64,000 nucleotides of DNA from Verrucomicrobiota bacterium (lineage in GTDB: Bacteria > Verrucomicrobiota > Lentisphaeria > JABSQK01 > JAJFLO01): contig JAJFLQ010000142.1 in assembly GCA_021772615.1 (NCBI GenBank), positions 24,779-88,778 of the forward strand. The letters are read 5' to 3'. Positions 16,601-24,763 of the stretch are shown piece after piece. Made by a program: the position numbers and the translations under genes. A model generated the notes under the pieces. That model had not been told where the DNA came from. It was given only the letters and a program-made list of their open reading frames with translations, and searched no databases. The stretch's first letter is position 1; each line of letters starts with the position of its first letter.

Positions 16601-18741
16601 GCTGTCAGCTCCTTTAATCGTCGATTGACATAGTAGGCGGCCAGCGCCTGGACGCAATGCGCGACCGACGACTCCTCCGCCACTACATCCGGCTCGACAT
16701 CCAGGCCACGCAGCGCCTGTGACGTCGGGCCTCCGATGACGACCGAGACTTTGTCGGCGAGCGCGGCCACGCCCCAGCTCGCAACGAAGGAACGAACGGC
16801 GGAGCCACTGCAAAACATCACGGCGTCGAATTTCGGCAGAGCCTGATATGCTATGGCTTCGTTCCGGTAAAGCACACAATCGGTCACTTCCGCACCGTGT
16901 GCGCGCAAGGCGTCGGCCACAGTCGTATCAGCAAGATTCGAACGCAGACGCAACACTTTGTCGCCGGATTGAATTGCCGCAGCCGCAGCCTGCAGCAACG
17001 ATACCGCTCCATATCGGGCCGCCGGGACAACATCGGCAATCAGCCCATATTCGCGCAACACGCAACAGACACCTTCACCGGATGCCAAAATGCGTGGAAT
17101 ACGCCGGATATCGGCGTTTATCCCGTTCAACATCGCCATCAGACATCGCACCGCGGATGGCGACGTCAAGGTGACCCAGTCGAAATCATTGAGTTGCCCG
17201 AGAATTCCGCAACACGCCTGGTCCGGGACCAGCCGCATGAGTGGACGCAACACAGGAGTCCCGCAATAATCCTCGATATGCAACACCGAACGGGAGAGCA
17301 ATGCAACACTCCCCGTAACCAACACACGCACACCGGCAAGCGCTGCGATATGTGGACTATACGCGAGTGCCGGATCCGCCAGATCGCCAACCAGGAGCAG
17401 ACCAGGCTGCCCGTCCGCCGCGGCGTGGACTCGACTTGCAATTGTGGCTAATGTACCGTACACGATTGTCTCCTCATCGCAGCCGGCGGCAAAGACCATT
17501 GCTGCCGGCTGGGTGCCCGGCATGCCCTCGCCAAGAAGGTCTTCGACGATTTCCGGTACTTTACCCACTGCCATAAAAATCGCAATCGGCAAACCGGCGC
17601 GCGCATCAGCGCCAACGCCGCGCACACCGCCGCAGGCCAGCCGGGGTGTAATAACCGTGAATCCTCGTGCAATCCCACGACGCGTCAGCAGATGCCCCGT
17701 CCCGGTGGTCGCGGCGTTCAGGCTGCTGACACCTGGTATGACGCGAAACGGCAGCGAGTGCTTCGTAAGATTGTCAACTTCCTCTGCAAGACGGCCGTAA
17801 ATCCCCGGGTCGCCCCCCTTTAAACGTACCACCCGGCTCCCACGCCGGACATGGTCCGCCTGCAATCCGTCGAGGACGTCGCGCGGCACCGCATATGCGC
17901 CGCTGCGCTTGCCGACATCCACGGCCTCGGCGTCCTCCTGGAGATGGCGCAAAAGCGGCCGTGCCACAAGGGCGTCGTAAAAACATGTGTCGCAGTGCCT
18001 TAGTGCTTCGACTCCCGCGACGGTGCACGCACTTTCTGCACCGGGCCCGCCGCCAACCAGGCGGACCGCGCGAACGAACAGACTGCGGACGCCCTGGAGC
18101 CGGACATCGTCTTTCCGGAACGTGAGAGCCAATACGCCCTGTCCGGGTGGCGGCCTCAGATCGCTCACCGCGATATACTCCGAAACGCGGTCCGCCAGAC
18201 CAAGTCTGTTGAGTGCGGCAGCAGCGGTAATCAAGATATCTACTTCACCGCGATCAAGCTGCGCGAGTCGATCATCCACATTCCCTCGCACAGATCGAAT
18301 TGTCGCGTCCGGAAATCGTCGCCCGCAGTACGCTGCGCGGCGATCGCTGCTGATGCCGACCACGGGTTGCGACATGGCACACGCCGACTCTCCGGCCCGC
18401 AACACAAGAACATCGCGAGGATCCTCGCGCCACGGAAGCCACCACCAGTCCAGCGTGCCCCGAATGGGATCCGGCAGATCCTTGGCACTGTGTACGGCAC
18501 AATCCAACTCGCCGGACTCGACGGCGTCGTCCAGGTATCGCGTGAAGAAATCCGATGCCGACTGCTGCAACTCCGTCCGGCGATCCTCATCGCCGGGACT
18601 GGACATCCGAATCAGTTCGAATTTCAGCGGATGAAATATTGCCGCCAGCCGATGGATTGCCGATTCGGCCTGTATGACGGCAAGACAGCTGGAACGCGTT
18701 CCTGCCCGAATGCGATTACTGAGTTGGTTGCGAGTGGTCAT
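16597..18741 (-). CDS. HemC(domains 1-2)-SUMT-HemD fusion; haem/sirohaem trunk enzyme
   Basis: 714 residues. Residues 1-223 match porphobilinogen deaminase domains 1 and 2: IRAGTRSSCLAVIQAE, AVHSAKDLP with catalytic Asp88, REDPRDVLVL, GISSDRRAA, SVRGNVDDRLAQLDRGE, PPPGQGVLAL. Domain 3, with the cysteine that holds the dipyrromethane cofactor, is absent. In its place comes a uroporphyrinogen III methyltransferase (about 224-465: VRLVGGGPGAES, DALVARPLLRHL, VVRLKGGDPGIYGR, VIPGVSSLNAAT). Uroporphyrinogen III synthase follows (about 470-705: RVLVTGSVAL, LTSPSAVRCL, CSGSAVRSF, IGGPTSQALRG). The SUMT part suggests supply to sirohaem or B12. How the deaminase part primes itself is unclear. ATG start; ATGA overlap with hemB. 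Confidence 0.88.
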   Translation of the reverse strand: MTTRNQLSNRIRAGTRSSCLAVIQAESAIHRLAAIFHPLKFELIRMSSPGDEDRRTELQQSASDFFTRYLDDAVESGELDCAVHSAKDLPDPIRGTLDWWWLPWREDPRDVLVLRAGESACAMSQPVVGISSDRRAAYCGRRFPDATIRSVRGNVDDRLAQLDRGEVDILITAAAALNRLGLADRVSEYIAVSDLRPPPGQGVLALTFRKDDVRLQGVRSLFVRAVRLVGGGPGAESACTVAGVEALRHCDTCFYDALVARPLLRHLQEDAEAVDVGKRSGAYAVPRDVLDGLQADHVRRGSRVVRLKGGDPGIYGRLAEEVDNLTKHSLPFRVIPGVSSLNAATTGTGHLLTRRGIARGFTVITPRLACGGVRGVGADARAGLPIAIFMAVGKVPEIVEDLLGEGMPGTQPAAMVFAAGCDEETIVYGTLATIASRVHAAADGQPGLLLVGDLADPALAYSPHIAALAGVRVLVTGSVALLSRSVLHIEDYCGTPVLRPLMRLVPDQACCGILGQLNDFDWVTLTSPSAVRCLMAMLNGINADIRRIPRILASGEGVCCVLREYGLIADVVPAARYGAVSLLQAAAAAIQSGDKVLRLRSNLADTTVADALRAHGAEVTDCVLYRNEAIAYQALPKFDAVMFCSGSAVRSFVASWGVAALADKVSVVIGGPTSQALRGLDVEPDVVAEESSVAHCVQALAAYYVNRRLKELTA

Positions 18742-19072
18742 GGATCGTGTTCAATTCGGCATGGATCGTAGCGTGACCGCTTGTTGCAGGGATCACGGCG
18801 GGAAACGGCAATCACATACTGTAGCGGCGCTGTTCGCCGCATCAACCCCGATCGCAATTCAGATAATCCGATTGACCATACAGGTCCGAAATATGCGTAA
18901 CACGGTTGACACCGCCTGTTGCCACACATTGCCGAGCGAAACAACCAGGGGCAGCATTCTTCGATTTGCGAATAGAAATGGCAATGAACACGATTATACT
19001 ATGCAGGATTGGCCGGGGCGTATCGGCCAATCTCTGAATGCAAACGTTTAACCAGTTCGCCGGTTTCGAATC
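18742..19072. other. Divergent intergenic region between the hemC fusion and the SUMF1-like gene
   Basis: About 330 bases, no gene recognised. It contains a -10-like TATACT and a perfect inverted repeat just downstream of it on the plus side (listed separately). No clear promoter for the hemC fusion could be picked out. Confidence 0.5.
18995..19032 (+). promoter_or_regulatory. -10-like element followed by a 9-base inverted repeat
   Basis: TATACT at 18995-19000. Six bases later GATTGGCCG (19007-19015) and CGGCCAATC (19024-19032) form a perfect inverted repeat with an 8-base spacer, covering the predicted transcription start. It could be an operator or a 5' leader hairpin. No good -35 is visible. 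The same layout recurs at 44843-44882. Confidence 0.4.
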
Positions 19073-19852
19073 ATGGTCGCCCAGGGATCCCGATGGGATA
19101 AGCCCATCATCAAGAAGAACAAGATGGACCAGGAATATTGTTATATTCCGCGGCGCACCTTTCTATTCGGCGAGGACAATAGCCAGGCACGCATGCCGGG
19201 TCCATTGTACATGGCCAAGGAACCTATCAGCAATGTCGACTTCAAGCTGTTTGTCGACCAGACCGGTTACGACTACAAACTCTTCGATGTCATGATCCAG
19301 TTATCACCGGAACCGGGATGTCCCGCAACGCCGGTAAGTTGGAACGACGCCAAGGCATACGCGAGGTGGATCAGCGAGATGACAGGCGGCTATTACGACC
19401 TCCCGTCGCAGGAAGCATGGGAAATCGCAGCGCGCGGCGTCGATGGTCGGCTCTATCCGTGGGGTAATACGCCGCCAACTGACAAGCATGGCATTTTCTC
19501 GTTGAAGAAATACCGAAAATTCACCAATGTTTCATCGAAATTCCCCCTGAATATCAGCCACTTTGGCTGCGTCAACATGGTGGGCAACGTCTGGGAGTGG
19601 TGTTCCGAAGAGGTGATTATCGAAGATGACGACGCCGACAGCGATGGCGACGAGGATTCCGAGAGCAGTGAAGAAACGACGGAAATATCACACATTCTCC
19701 GCGGCGGTTCATGCATCGACAGCCACGAATATTGCAACTGCGTAACGCAACGTATCGAGGGACCGTCGGACAAGCGTGTCTTGTATGCTGGCTTCAGACT
19801 CATACACCTCACGCCGGACATGTATGCCAAGTATTGCGAAATGGATGAGTAG
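19073..19852 (+). CDS. SUMF1/FGE-fold protein, probably not a formylglycine-generating enzyme
   Basis: 259 residues of the sulfatase-modifying-factor (C-type lectin-like) fold: PISNVDFKLFVDQTGY, PATPVSWNDAKAYARWIS, YDLPSQEAWEIAARG, LYPWGNTPP, GCVNMVGNVWEWC, HILRGGSC and the terminal AGFRLIHL. In true FGEs two active cysteines lie five residues apart after RGGS. Here EYCNCVTQ leaves only one in register, so a binding or structural role is more likely. An acidic Asp/Glu/Ser insert of about 20 residues sits before the RGGS. An internal ATG at 19124 with AAGAAG upstream would remove 17 residues. No signal peptide. Confidence 0.75.
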   Translation: MVAQGSRWDKPIIKKNKMDQEYCYIPRRTFLFGEDNSQARMPGPLYMAKEPISNVDFKLFVDQTGYDYKLFDVMIQLSPEPGCPATPVSWNDAKAYARWISEMTGGYYDLPSQEAWEIAARGVDGRLYPWGNTPPTDKHGIFSLKKYRKFTNVSSKFPLNISHFGCVNMVGNVWEWCSEEVIIEDDDADSDGDEDSESSEETTEISHILRGGSCIDSHEYCNCVTQRIEGPSDKRVLYAGFRLIHLTPDMYAKYCEMDE

Positions 19853-19873
19853 CGAATCGCTCGCGCCGACAAC

Positions 19874-21064
19874 GTGTCCACAGAAATCACGACCGCACCC
19901 GAAAACGCACGCATCCGCCGCCTGACCGTCGGCTCCCGTCGCTTTACCATTATCGGCGCCCCGCATCTCCGCGATCCTACGTCCGATCTCGTCCGCGAGA
20001 CGATTGAGACAGAACGGCCGGATATTGTATACATAGAGATGGACCGCCGCCGATTTGAATCCCTGGCGGATCCGGATGCCTGGCAAGACCTTGATCTACG
20101 AGACGTGATGCGTCGCCATCACGTCACGACGTTGATAGCGCAGATCATTCTGCTGGCATACCAGAAAAAGATGGGCGATGTCACCGGCGTGAGCCCCGGG
20201 ATGCGCATGGTCGACACTGCGAAACTCTGTGACGACCTCAAGATCCCGTGGATTCTTGGTGACCGCGACATCCGAATCACACTGCTGCGAACGTGGCGTC
20301 TTGCCCCGCCCGCCCGCAAGCCGCTGCTCCTTACTGCGATCATCGCCAACCTGCTGGATAGTACAGCCTTCTCGTCGGAAAGACTGGACAACCCGGATGC
20401 ACAGGATGCGCTCGCACATCTCATGCATGATGTCGAATCGGCCTACCCCGACATCAATCGCATTCTCCGTGACGAGAGAGACGATTATCTTGCCCTCAGG
20501 GCACGTGAATCGACCGCCGTTCATACGCTTGTAGTCGTGGGCCCGGGACATCTCAATGGCGTCGCAAACCGGTTGCAATATGATGTCGACGCAACATTCG
20601 CCGAACTTGAGCAGGTTCCTCCTGCCTCACCCACCCTGAAGTGGATCGCATGGACGCTGCCGCTGGTTATTATCGGATCGGTTGTGGTCATCGCAATAAA
20701 GAAAGGGGCGACCGCCGCAGGTGAGAATATTTTATTCTGGATCGTCGTTAACAGTGTGCCGTGTGCCGCAGGAGCAGCGTTGGCGGCCGCACACCCGCTC
20801 ACGGTTCTGACAGCGTTCGTCGCCGCCCCGATAACCAGCCTCACACCCGTTTTCGGTGCCGGCTATGCCAGCGCAATGATGGAAACCTGGTTACGGCCGC
20901 CGCGCGTCCGCGAGATTCACGATGTCGGCACCGACGCCATACTGATTCGAAAATGGTGGACCAATCGGACACTGCGTATTCTGCTGATATTCTTTCTCAG
21001 CGGTTTCGGCAGTATCCTGGGCACATGGATCGGCGGCCTGGAAATTATGACAAACGTATTTTGA
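19874..21064 (+). CDS. TraB/PrgY family membrane protein
   Basis: 396 residues from a GTG. The N-terminal soluble domain has the TraB/GumN core: FTIIGAPHLRDPTSDLV near residue 24, ERPDIVYIEMDRRRFESL, WILGDRDIRITLLRTW, and VVVGPGHLNGVANRL. The His-containing GAPH and GPGH motifs are those proposed as metal sites in this family. The C-terminal third has about four membrane spans (WTLPLVIIGSVVVIAI, LTAFVAAPITSLTPVFG, ILLIFFLSGFGSILG). PrgY blocks peptide pheromone in Enterococcus, but the general role is unknown. It lies 21 bases after the SUMF1-like gene, probably co-transcribed. Confidence 0.82.
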   Translation: MSTEITTAPENARIRRLTVGSRRFTIIGAPHLRDPTSDLVRETIETERPDIVYIEMDRRRFESLADPDAWQDLDLRDVMRRHHVTTLIAQIILLAYQKKMGDVTGVSPGMRMVDTAKLCDDLKIPWILGDRDIRITLLRTWRLAPPARKPLLLTAIIANLLDSTAFSSERLDNPDAQDALAHLMHDVESAYPDINRILRDERDDYLALRARESTAVHTLVVVGPGHLNGVANRLQYDVDATFAELEQVPPASPTLKWIAWTLPLVIIGSVVVIAIKKGATAAGENILFWIVVNSVPCAAGAALAAAHPLTVLTAFVAAPITSLTPVFGAGYASAMMETWLRPPRVREIHDVGTDAILIRKWWTNRTLRILLIFFLSGFGSILGTWIGGLEIMTNVF

Positions 21065-21118
21065 TCGAAGCGGCACCGTTGGAACCACGCCCTCCGGACG
21101 ATCCATCCGATATTGGAC

Positions 21119-21151
21119 AAAAAAAAGAGGAAGGCAAAATGCCTTCCTCTT
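21119..21151. terminator. Stem-loop with A-tract, possible terminator
   Basis: Arms AAGAGGAAGGCA (21125-21136) and TGCCTTCCTCTT (21140-21151) pair perfectly over 12 bases with a 3-base loop, preceded by eight A. Read on the minus strand this is a classic hairpin followed by U8, though no minus-strand gene enters from the right. Read on the plus strand it lacks a U-run but lies 55 bases after the TraB-like stop. Confidence 0.55.
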
Positions 21152-21160
21152 CGGTCAGGA

Positions 21161-21184
21161 CGGCTCAGGTTTTACCCTGAGCCG
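21161..21184. terminator. Second stem-loop of a tandem pair
   Basis: CGGCTCAGG (21161-21169), loop TTTTAC, CCTGAGCCG (21176-21184): a 9-base GC-rich perfect stem, nine bases after the first stem-loop. No U-run follows. It may reinforce termination or protect a processed 3' end. Confidence 0.45.
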
Positions 21185-21413
21185 GGAGGGGACGTACTCA
21201 AGCTCCATCGAACGGCGGCTTATCGCTGCCGTTGCCAGTACTATGAGCATCTTATATGCCACAAGTCTGTTATCGTGACATTAAATCGATCGCACGCACA
21301 GAAAACAGGCTCATGGTAATTTATCATTTGTCTTTTCCTGCAGCAGCGTCAACTTATGGATCCGTTGTTGTCAATCATTGTAATGTTTTATCTACAGAGA
21401 GTGAGTTTGCCAC

Positions 21414-21977
21414 ATGTTAAATGCAAGTCAGCTGAAGAAAGGCCTCGTCGTCGAGGTAAACGGCCTCCCTCATATTATCGGCACGATTAGCTGCCAGACA
21501 CCCTCGGCACGCGGCGGTGCGACGCTTTATAAAATTCGCGCCAGAAACGTGATCTCAGGTCAAAAAACGGACATTACCTGTAAGGGCGACGAGTCGTTTA
21601 AGGAATCGGATTATCAGAAGAAGCCGATACAATATCTTTATCGCGATCAAGAAAAATTTTGCTTCATGGACCTGGAGGACTACTCGCAATTCGAACTTAC
21701 AGCGGGCGACATAGAAGACGAGGCCATGTATCTGGTCGAGGACATGGAGCTCTTGTCGCTCGTCGTCGAAGGCGTCGTAAGGGGAATACAGCTGCCGGAC
21801 ACAGTCTCGCTCACTATCGTTGAATGCGACCCGGCAATCAAAGGCGCGTCCGCGACAGCACGAACAAAAACCGCCGTACTCGAAACCGGCCTGAATGTTC
21901 AGGTGCCGGAGTATCTCACCCAGGACGAAGTCGTAAAAATAGACACCCGCACGGCAAAATATCTCGGGCGCGTATGA
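21414..21977 (+). CDS. yeiP: Elongation factor P-like protein EfpL (YeiP)
   Basis: 187 residues, three OB-like domains. It resembles E. coli YeiP/EfpL more than EF-P: TPSARGGATLYKIRARNV at the tip loop (YeiP has SPTARGAATLYK), CKGDESF, FMDLEDYSQF, LELPQTV-like IQLPDTVSLTIVECDP, IKGASATARTKTAVLETG and LNVQVPEYLTQDEVVKIDT. The loop residue is Arg, so neither lysylation of Lys nor EarP-type rhamnosylation is implied by the context. EfpL helps ribosomes through proline-rich stalls, and several window proteins carry PPPG or PPGL runs. The stop overlaps the crcB start (ATGA). Confidence 0.9.
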   Translation: MLNASQLKKGLVVEVNGLPHIIGTISCQTPSARGGATLYKIRARNVISGQKTDITCKGDESFKESDYQKKPIQYLYRDQEKFCFMDLEDYSQFELTAGDIEDEAMYLVEDMELLSLVVEGVVRGIQLPDTVSLTIVECDPAIKGASATARTKTAVLETGLNVQVPEYLTQDEVVKIDTRTAKYLGRV

Positions 21978-22348
21978 ATGTACTGCTCATTGGCCTGGGC
22001 GGCTTCATTGGCTCGGTATTGCGATACCTGGTCAATGATTGGGTGCAACGTACCGTTGCCGCTGATTGGTTTCCGTTCGGGACCCTCACCGTGAATCTTG
22101 CAGGGTGCCTGTTGATCGGCGTCGCATCAGGACTGATACCCCACGGCGACGCGAATCCCGGTATGCGCCTCTTCCTCGTGATCGGCATGCTGGGCGGATT
22201 CACCACATTTTCGACATTCGGACTCGACACCGTACGCATGATCGAAGACCGGCTCGTGCTGCCGTCATTGGCGTACGTCAGCGCGCATGTGATATCCGGC
22301 ATCGGTGCAGTTTTTGCCGGTTTGTGGCTGGTGCGGTGGCTACGCTGA
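21974..22348 (+). CDS. crcB: Fluoride ion channel Fluc/CrcB
   Basis: 124 residues, four membrane helices. Motifs: IGLGGFIGSVLRYLVN, FPFGTLTVNLAGCLLIG (pore Asn), LFLVIGMLGGFTTFSTFGLDT (the Na-binding and Phe-box segment) and a C-terminal helix ending LWLVRWLR. Works as an antiparallel homodimer exporting fluoride. Start taken at the ATG at 21974 that overlaps the yeiP stop; no fluoride riboswitch was recognised upstream of the pair. Its 3' end overlaps the convergent histidine kinase gene by nine bases. Confidence 0.93.
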   Translation: MNVLLIGLGGFIGSVLRYLVNDWVQRTVAADWFPFGTLTVNLAGCLLIGVASGLIPHGDANPGMRLFLVIGMLGGFTTFSTFGLDTVRMIEDRLVLPSLAYVSAHVISGIGAVFAGLWLVRWLR

Positions 22349-24595
22349 CGGCCTGGCGGTAACCTGGTCAAGCACAGCCCGTATTTTTAACAAGAGCTTT
22401 TCCGGCACGAACGGCTTCGTAACCAGACGCTCCTGAATCCGACTCACCTGTTTCTGAACTTCGCCATCCTCGACGTAGCCCGTCGTGTACAGAGCCTGAA
22501 TCTCCGGTCGCGACGCGGAAATTTTCTCGAACAACTCAAAGCCGGTCATGCGTGGAATCACGATATCCGTCAACAGTAGATGAATCACACCATTGTATTC
22601 ATCGGCCACACGGAGTGCTTCCTTGCCTGCCTCTGCCATCAGGACATTGTAGCCCTTGTCACTGATCAATTCATAGATGAAATTTCGAATATCCTCCTCA
22701 CCGTCGACCACAAGAATCGTTTCCGTACCCGAACTCACCGTACTGTCCGATGACAACCGAACACCACGGTTTTCCGATTTTCCTTTCAATGAAACCGGAA
22801 TAAACAGCTCGAATGTGGTTCCGACATCACGTTCACTGCTTACACGGATATCGCCGCCAAGTTCTTTGACAAAACCGTAGACTATTGATAGCCCAAGCCC
22901 CGTGCCTTTCCCCTTTTCCTTCGTCGTATAAAACGGCTCGAACACATGCGAAATGGTTTCGCGATCCATACCACAGCCGGAGTCACTGACCGCGATAACG
23001 ACATGCGCGCCACTTCGGACATCCAGGTCAATATCACGCGTTTCCGGATCGAGTTCCACGTTTTTCGTTTCTATAATGATATCGCCGCCGCCCTCAAGGG
23101 CATCACCGGCATTCACGACCAAATTCATAATCACCTGCCCGAGTTGGCCCGTGTCGACTTTGACTGAACCGACGTCGGAATCAAGTTTCAAGGTCAGATG
23201 AATATCCTTTGAAAGCAAACGACGCAACATCGATTCCATATCGCGAATCGTGGGATTCGGGGTGACAACGGTTGCTGCAATCACGTCTTTTCGGCTGAAT
23301 GCAAGCAATTGCTTGATCAACATAACAGCGCGTTCACCCGTTTCGTTGATCTGGTTGACATACTTGTAATACGTATCATCTTCGTCTGCCTTGGTTAGAA
23401 GCAACGCGCTGTAGCCATTGATGATCGTGAGATAATTGTTAAAATCATGTGCCACGCCACCGGCAAGTCTTCCCAGGGCCTCCATTTTCTGTGATTGAGT
23501 GAGTTGACGCTGCAGCTCGACTTCCTTTGAAATATCGCGACTGATCGAAACGTAGTTGATCACGTTGCCATGCCCATCAGTGATCCGAAAATTGGTCGAC
23601 TCTAGCTGACACATTGCACCATTCTTCTTGGTAAATTCAAAGCGGTCGCGGCACACTTCCTTATCCGCGAGGATGTCGATGAGGTTGCGGTATACGGTTG
23701 AATTTTTTTGTGTATTCCTCAAGCTGTTAATGCTCAATCCGATCACTTCATCTTTGGTGAAGCCCGTGATACGCTCGAATCCCGGGTTGACATATTGATT
23801 AATACCGTTGACGTCGGTGATGATCACAGAATCATCTGCCTGTTCGATCACAGTAGCGAGTGTCAATACCTGTTCTTCCGCCTGCTTAATATCGGTCAAG
23901 TCGTGCAGCACCATCACGGCGCCGAGAATCCGCTTATTCTCATCGAGAATCGGTGTAAGACTTCCGGTTACATATGGTTGTCTCCCGTCCGCGGCCTGTA
24001 GCATTGCCGTATCACGGATGGCAAAAGGAACACCATCCTTGATAACACGATTCAGGTGTTCACTGAGTCGAAGTTCCTTCCTGGTTTTTCCGTCGATGAT
24101 ATGGCAGACATTCTTCAGGTCACTGCCGACGGCGCGATGAAGCTCCCAGCCGATCAAGGTCTGCGCCGTCTGGTTCATAAAAATGACGTTGCCTTCCTCG
24201 TCCACTGCGACCAGAGCCGCACCGATACTCTTTAATGTCGTCGAAAACCACTTCGAACTTCGTTTCAGCGCGCGGTCCAACCCGGCGGCATCGGACAAAC
24301 GATACGAATACACGGCGAGAATGATGATCAGGAGCGAGATGAAAGACCGATAGTAAAGCGAAGGAGCCGGGATGTTTAAGGCGAACATGTCGACGAAGGA
24401 ACGTTCGTAGAAGAACATATGGCCGACGAACGCGTCGATCACCCACACAAGGATAATCGCGCCCACCGCAGCAACGGCCTTAAACAAAAGCTGAAATCGC
24501 TCACCGGAATCGCCACCACTGCTGACCTCACGAATATGGGAAATATGGTATTCGGATAACGATTGCTTGACGATGTCAGACAGCGGCTTGGTCAT
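22340..24595 (-). CDS. Membrane PAS hybrid histidine kinase (sister of the kinase at 31319)
   Basis: 751 residues from the ATG at 24595. This start is preferred over a GTG 45 bases upstream because the N terminus then matches the length of its sister kinase. Order: two membrane spans (AAVGAIILVWVIDAFVG and SFISLLIIILAVYSY) around a short outside loop, a linker LKRSSKWFSTTLKSIG, PAS 1 (VAVDEEGNVIFMNQTA), PAS 2 (VIITDVNGINQYVNPGFERI), HisKA with GGVAHDFNNYLTIING, HATPase (NLVVNAGDAL, GTGLGLSIVYG) and a C-terminal receiver (LLLTDIVIPRMTGF). The receiver acid pocket reads VVDGEED, i.e. one Asp changed. Senses an unknown membrane or periplasmic signal; the last gene of the minus-strand kinase/pseudopilin run. 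Confidence 0.88.
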   Translation of the reverse strand: MTKPLSDIVKQSLSEYHISHIREVSSGGDSGERFQLLFKAVAAVGAIILVWVIDAFVGHMFFYERSFVDMFALNIPAPSLYYRSFISLLIIILAVYSYRLSDAAGLDRALKRSSKWFSTTLKSIGAALVAVDEEGNVIFMNQTAQTLIGWELHRAVGSDLKNVCHIIDGKTRKELRLSEHLNRVIKDGVPFAIRDTAMLQAADGRQPYVTGSLTPILDENKRILGAVMVLHDLTDIKQAEEQVLTLATVIEQADDSVIITDVNGINQYVNPGFERITGFTKDEVIGLSINSLRNTQKNSTVYRNLIDILADKEVCRDRFEFTKKNGAMCQLESTNFRITDGHGNVINYVSISRDISKEVELQRQLTQSQKMEALGRLAGGVAHDFNNYLTIINGYSALLLTKADEDDTYYKYVNQINETGERAVMLIKQLLAFSRKDVIAATVVTPNPTIRDMESMLRRLLSKDIHLTLKLDSDVGSVKVDTGQLGQVIMNLVVNAGDALEGGGDIIIETKNVELDPETRDIDLDVRSGAHVVIAVSDSGCGMDRETISHVFEPFYTTKEKGKGTGLGLSIVYGFVKELGGDIRVSSERDVGTTFELFIPVSLKGKSENRGVRLSSDSTVSSGTETILVVDGEEDIRNFIYELISDKGYNVLMAEAGKEALRVADEYNGVIHLLLTDIVIPRMTGFELFEKISASRPEIQALYTTGYVEDGEVQKQVSRIQERLVTKPFVPEKLLLKIRAVLDQVTARPSA

Positions 24596-24763
24596 CTTCG
24601 TAACGTGGCCTTGGTTACTTTGATTGTTCGAGCAGGTCACAGAGAGCCCTTCGTGTGCGTCCCGGCTGCTCTTGGTTCGCCGTACTGTGAACCTGTGATC
24701 TCATATATAATATATTGCAAAGCCCCTGTAGCGCCACCAAACCGGGGTGAACAGGTGCAGGCA

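Larger units (their letters stand above)
21065..21413. other. Intergenic region between the TraB-like gene and efpL
   Basis: About 350 bases. It holds two consecutive strong stem-loops (21119-21184, listed separately). From 21185 to 21413 nothing firm is seen; a TTGTCA at 21368 with a poorly matched -10 might serve efpL. Confidence 0.5.

Noticed and set aside
19073..19852. Calling this gene a formylglycine-generating enzyme
   Set aside because: Only one of the two active cysteines is in register and there is no sulfatase nearby.
21113..21319. Short open frame across the tandem stem-loops
   Set aside because: Its first codons are the hairpin itself and no family, signal or ribosome site is visible; non-coding is more likely.
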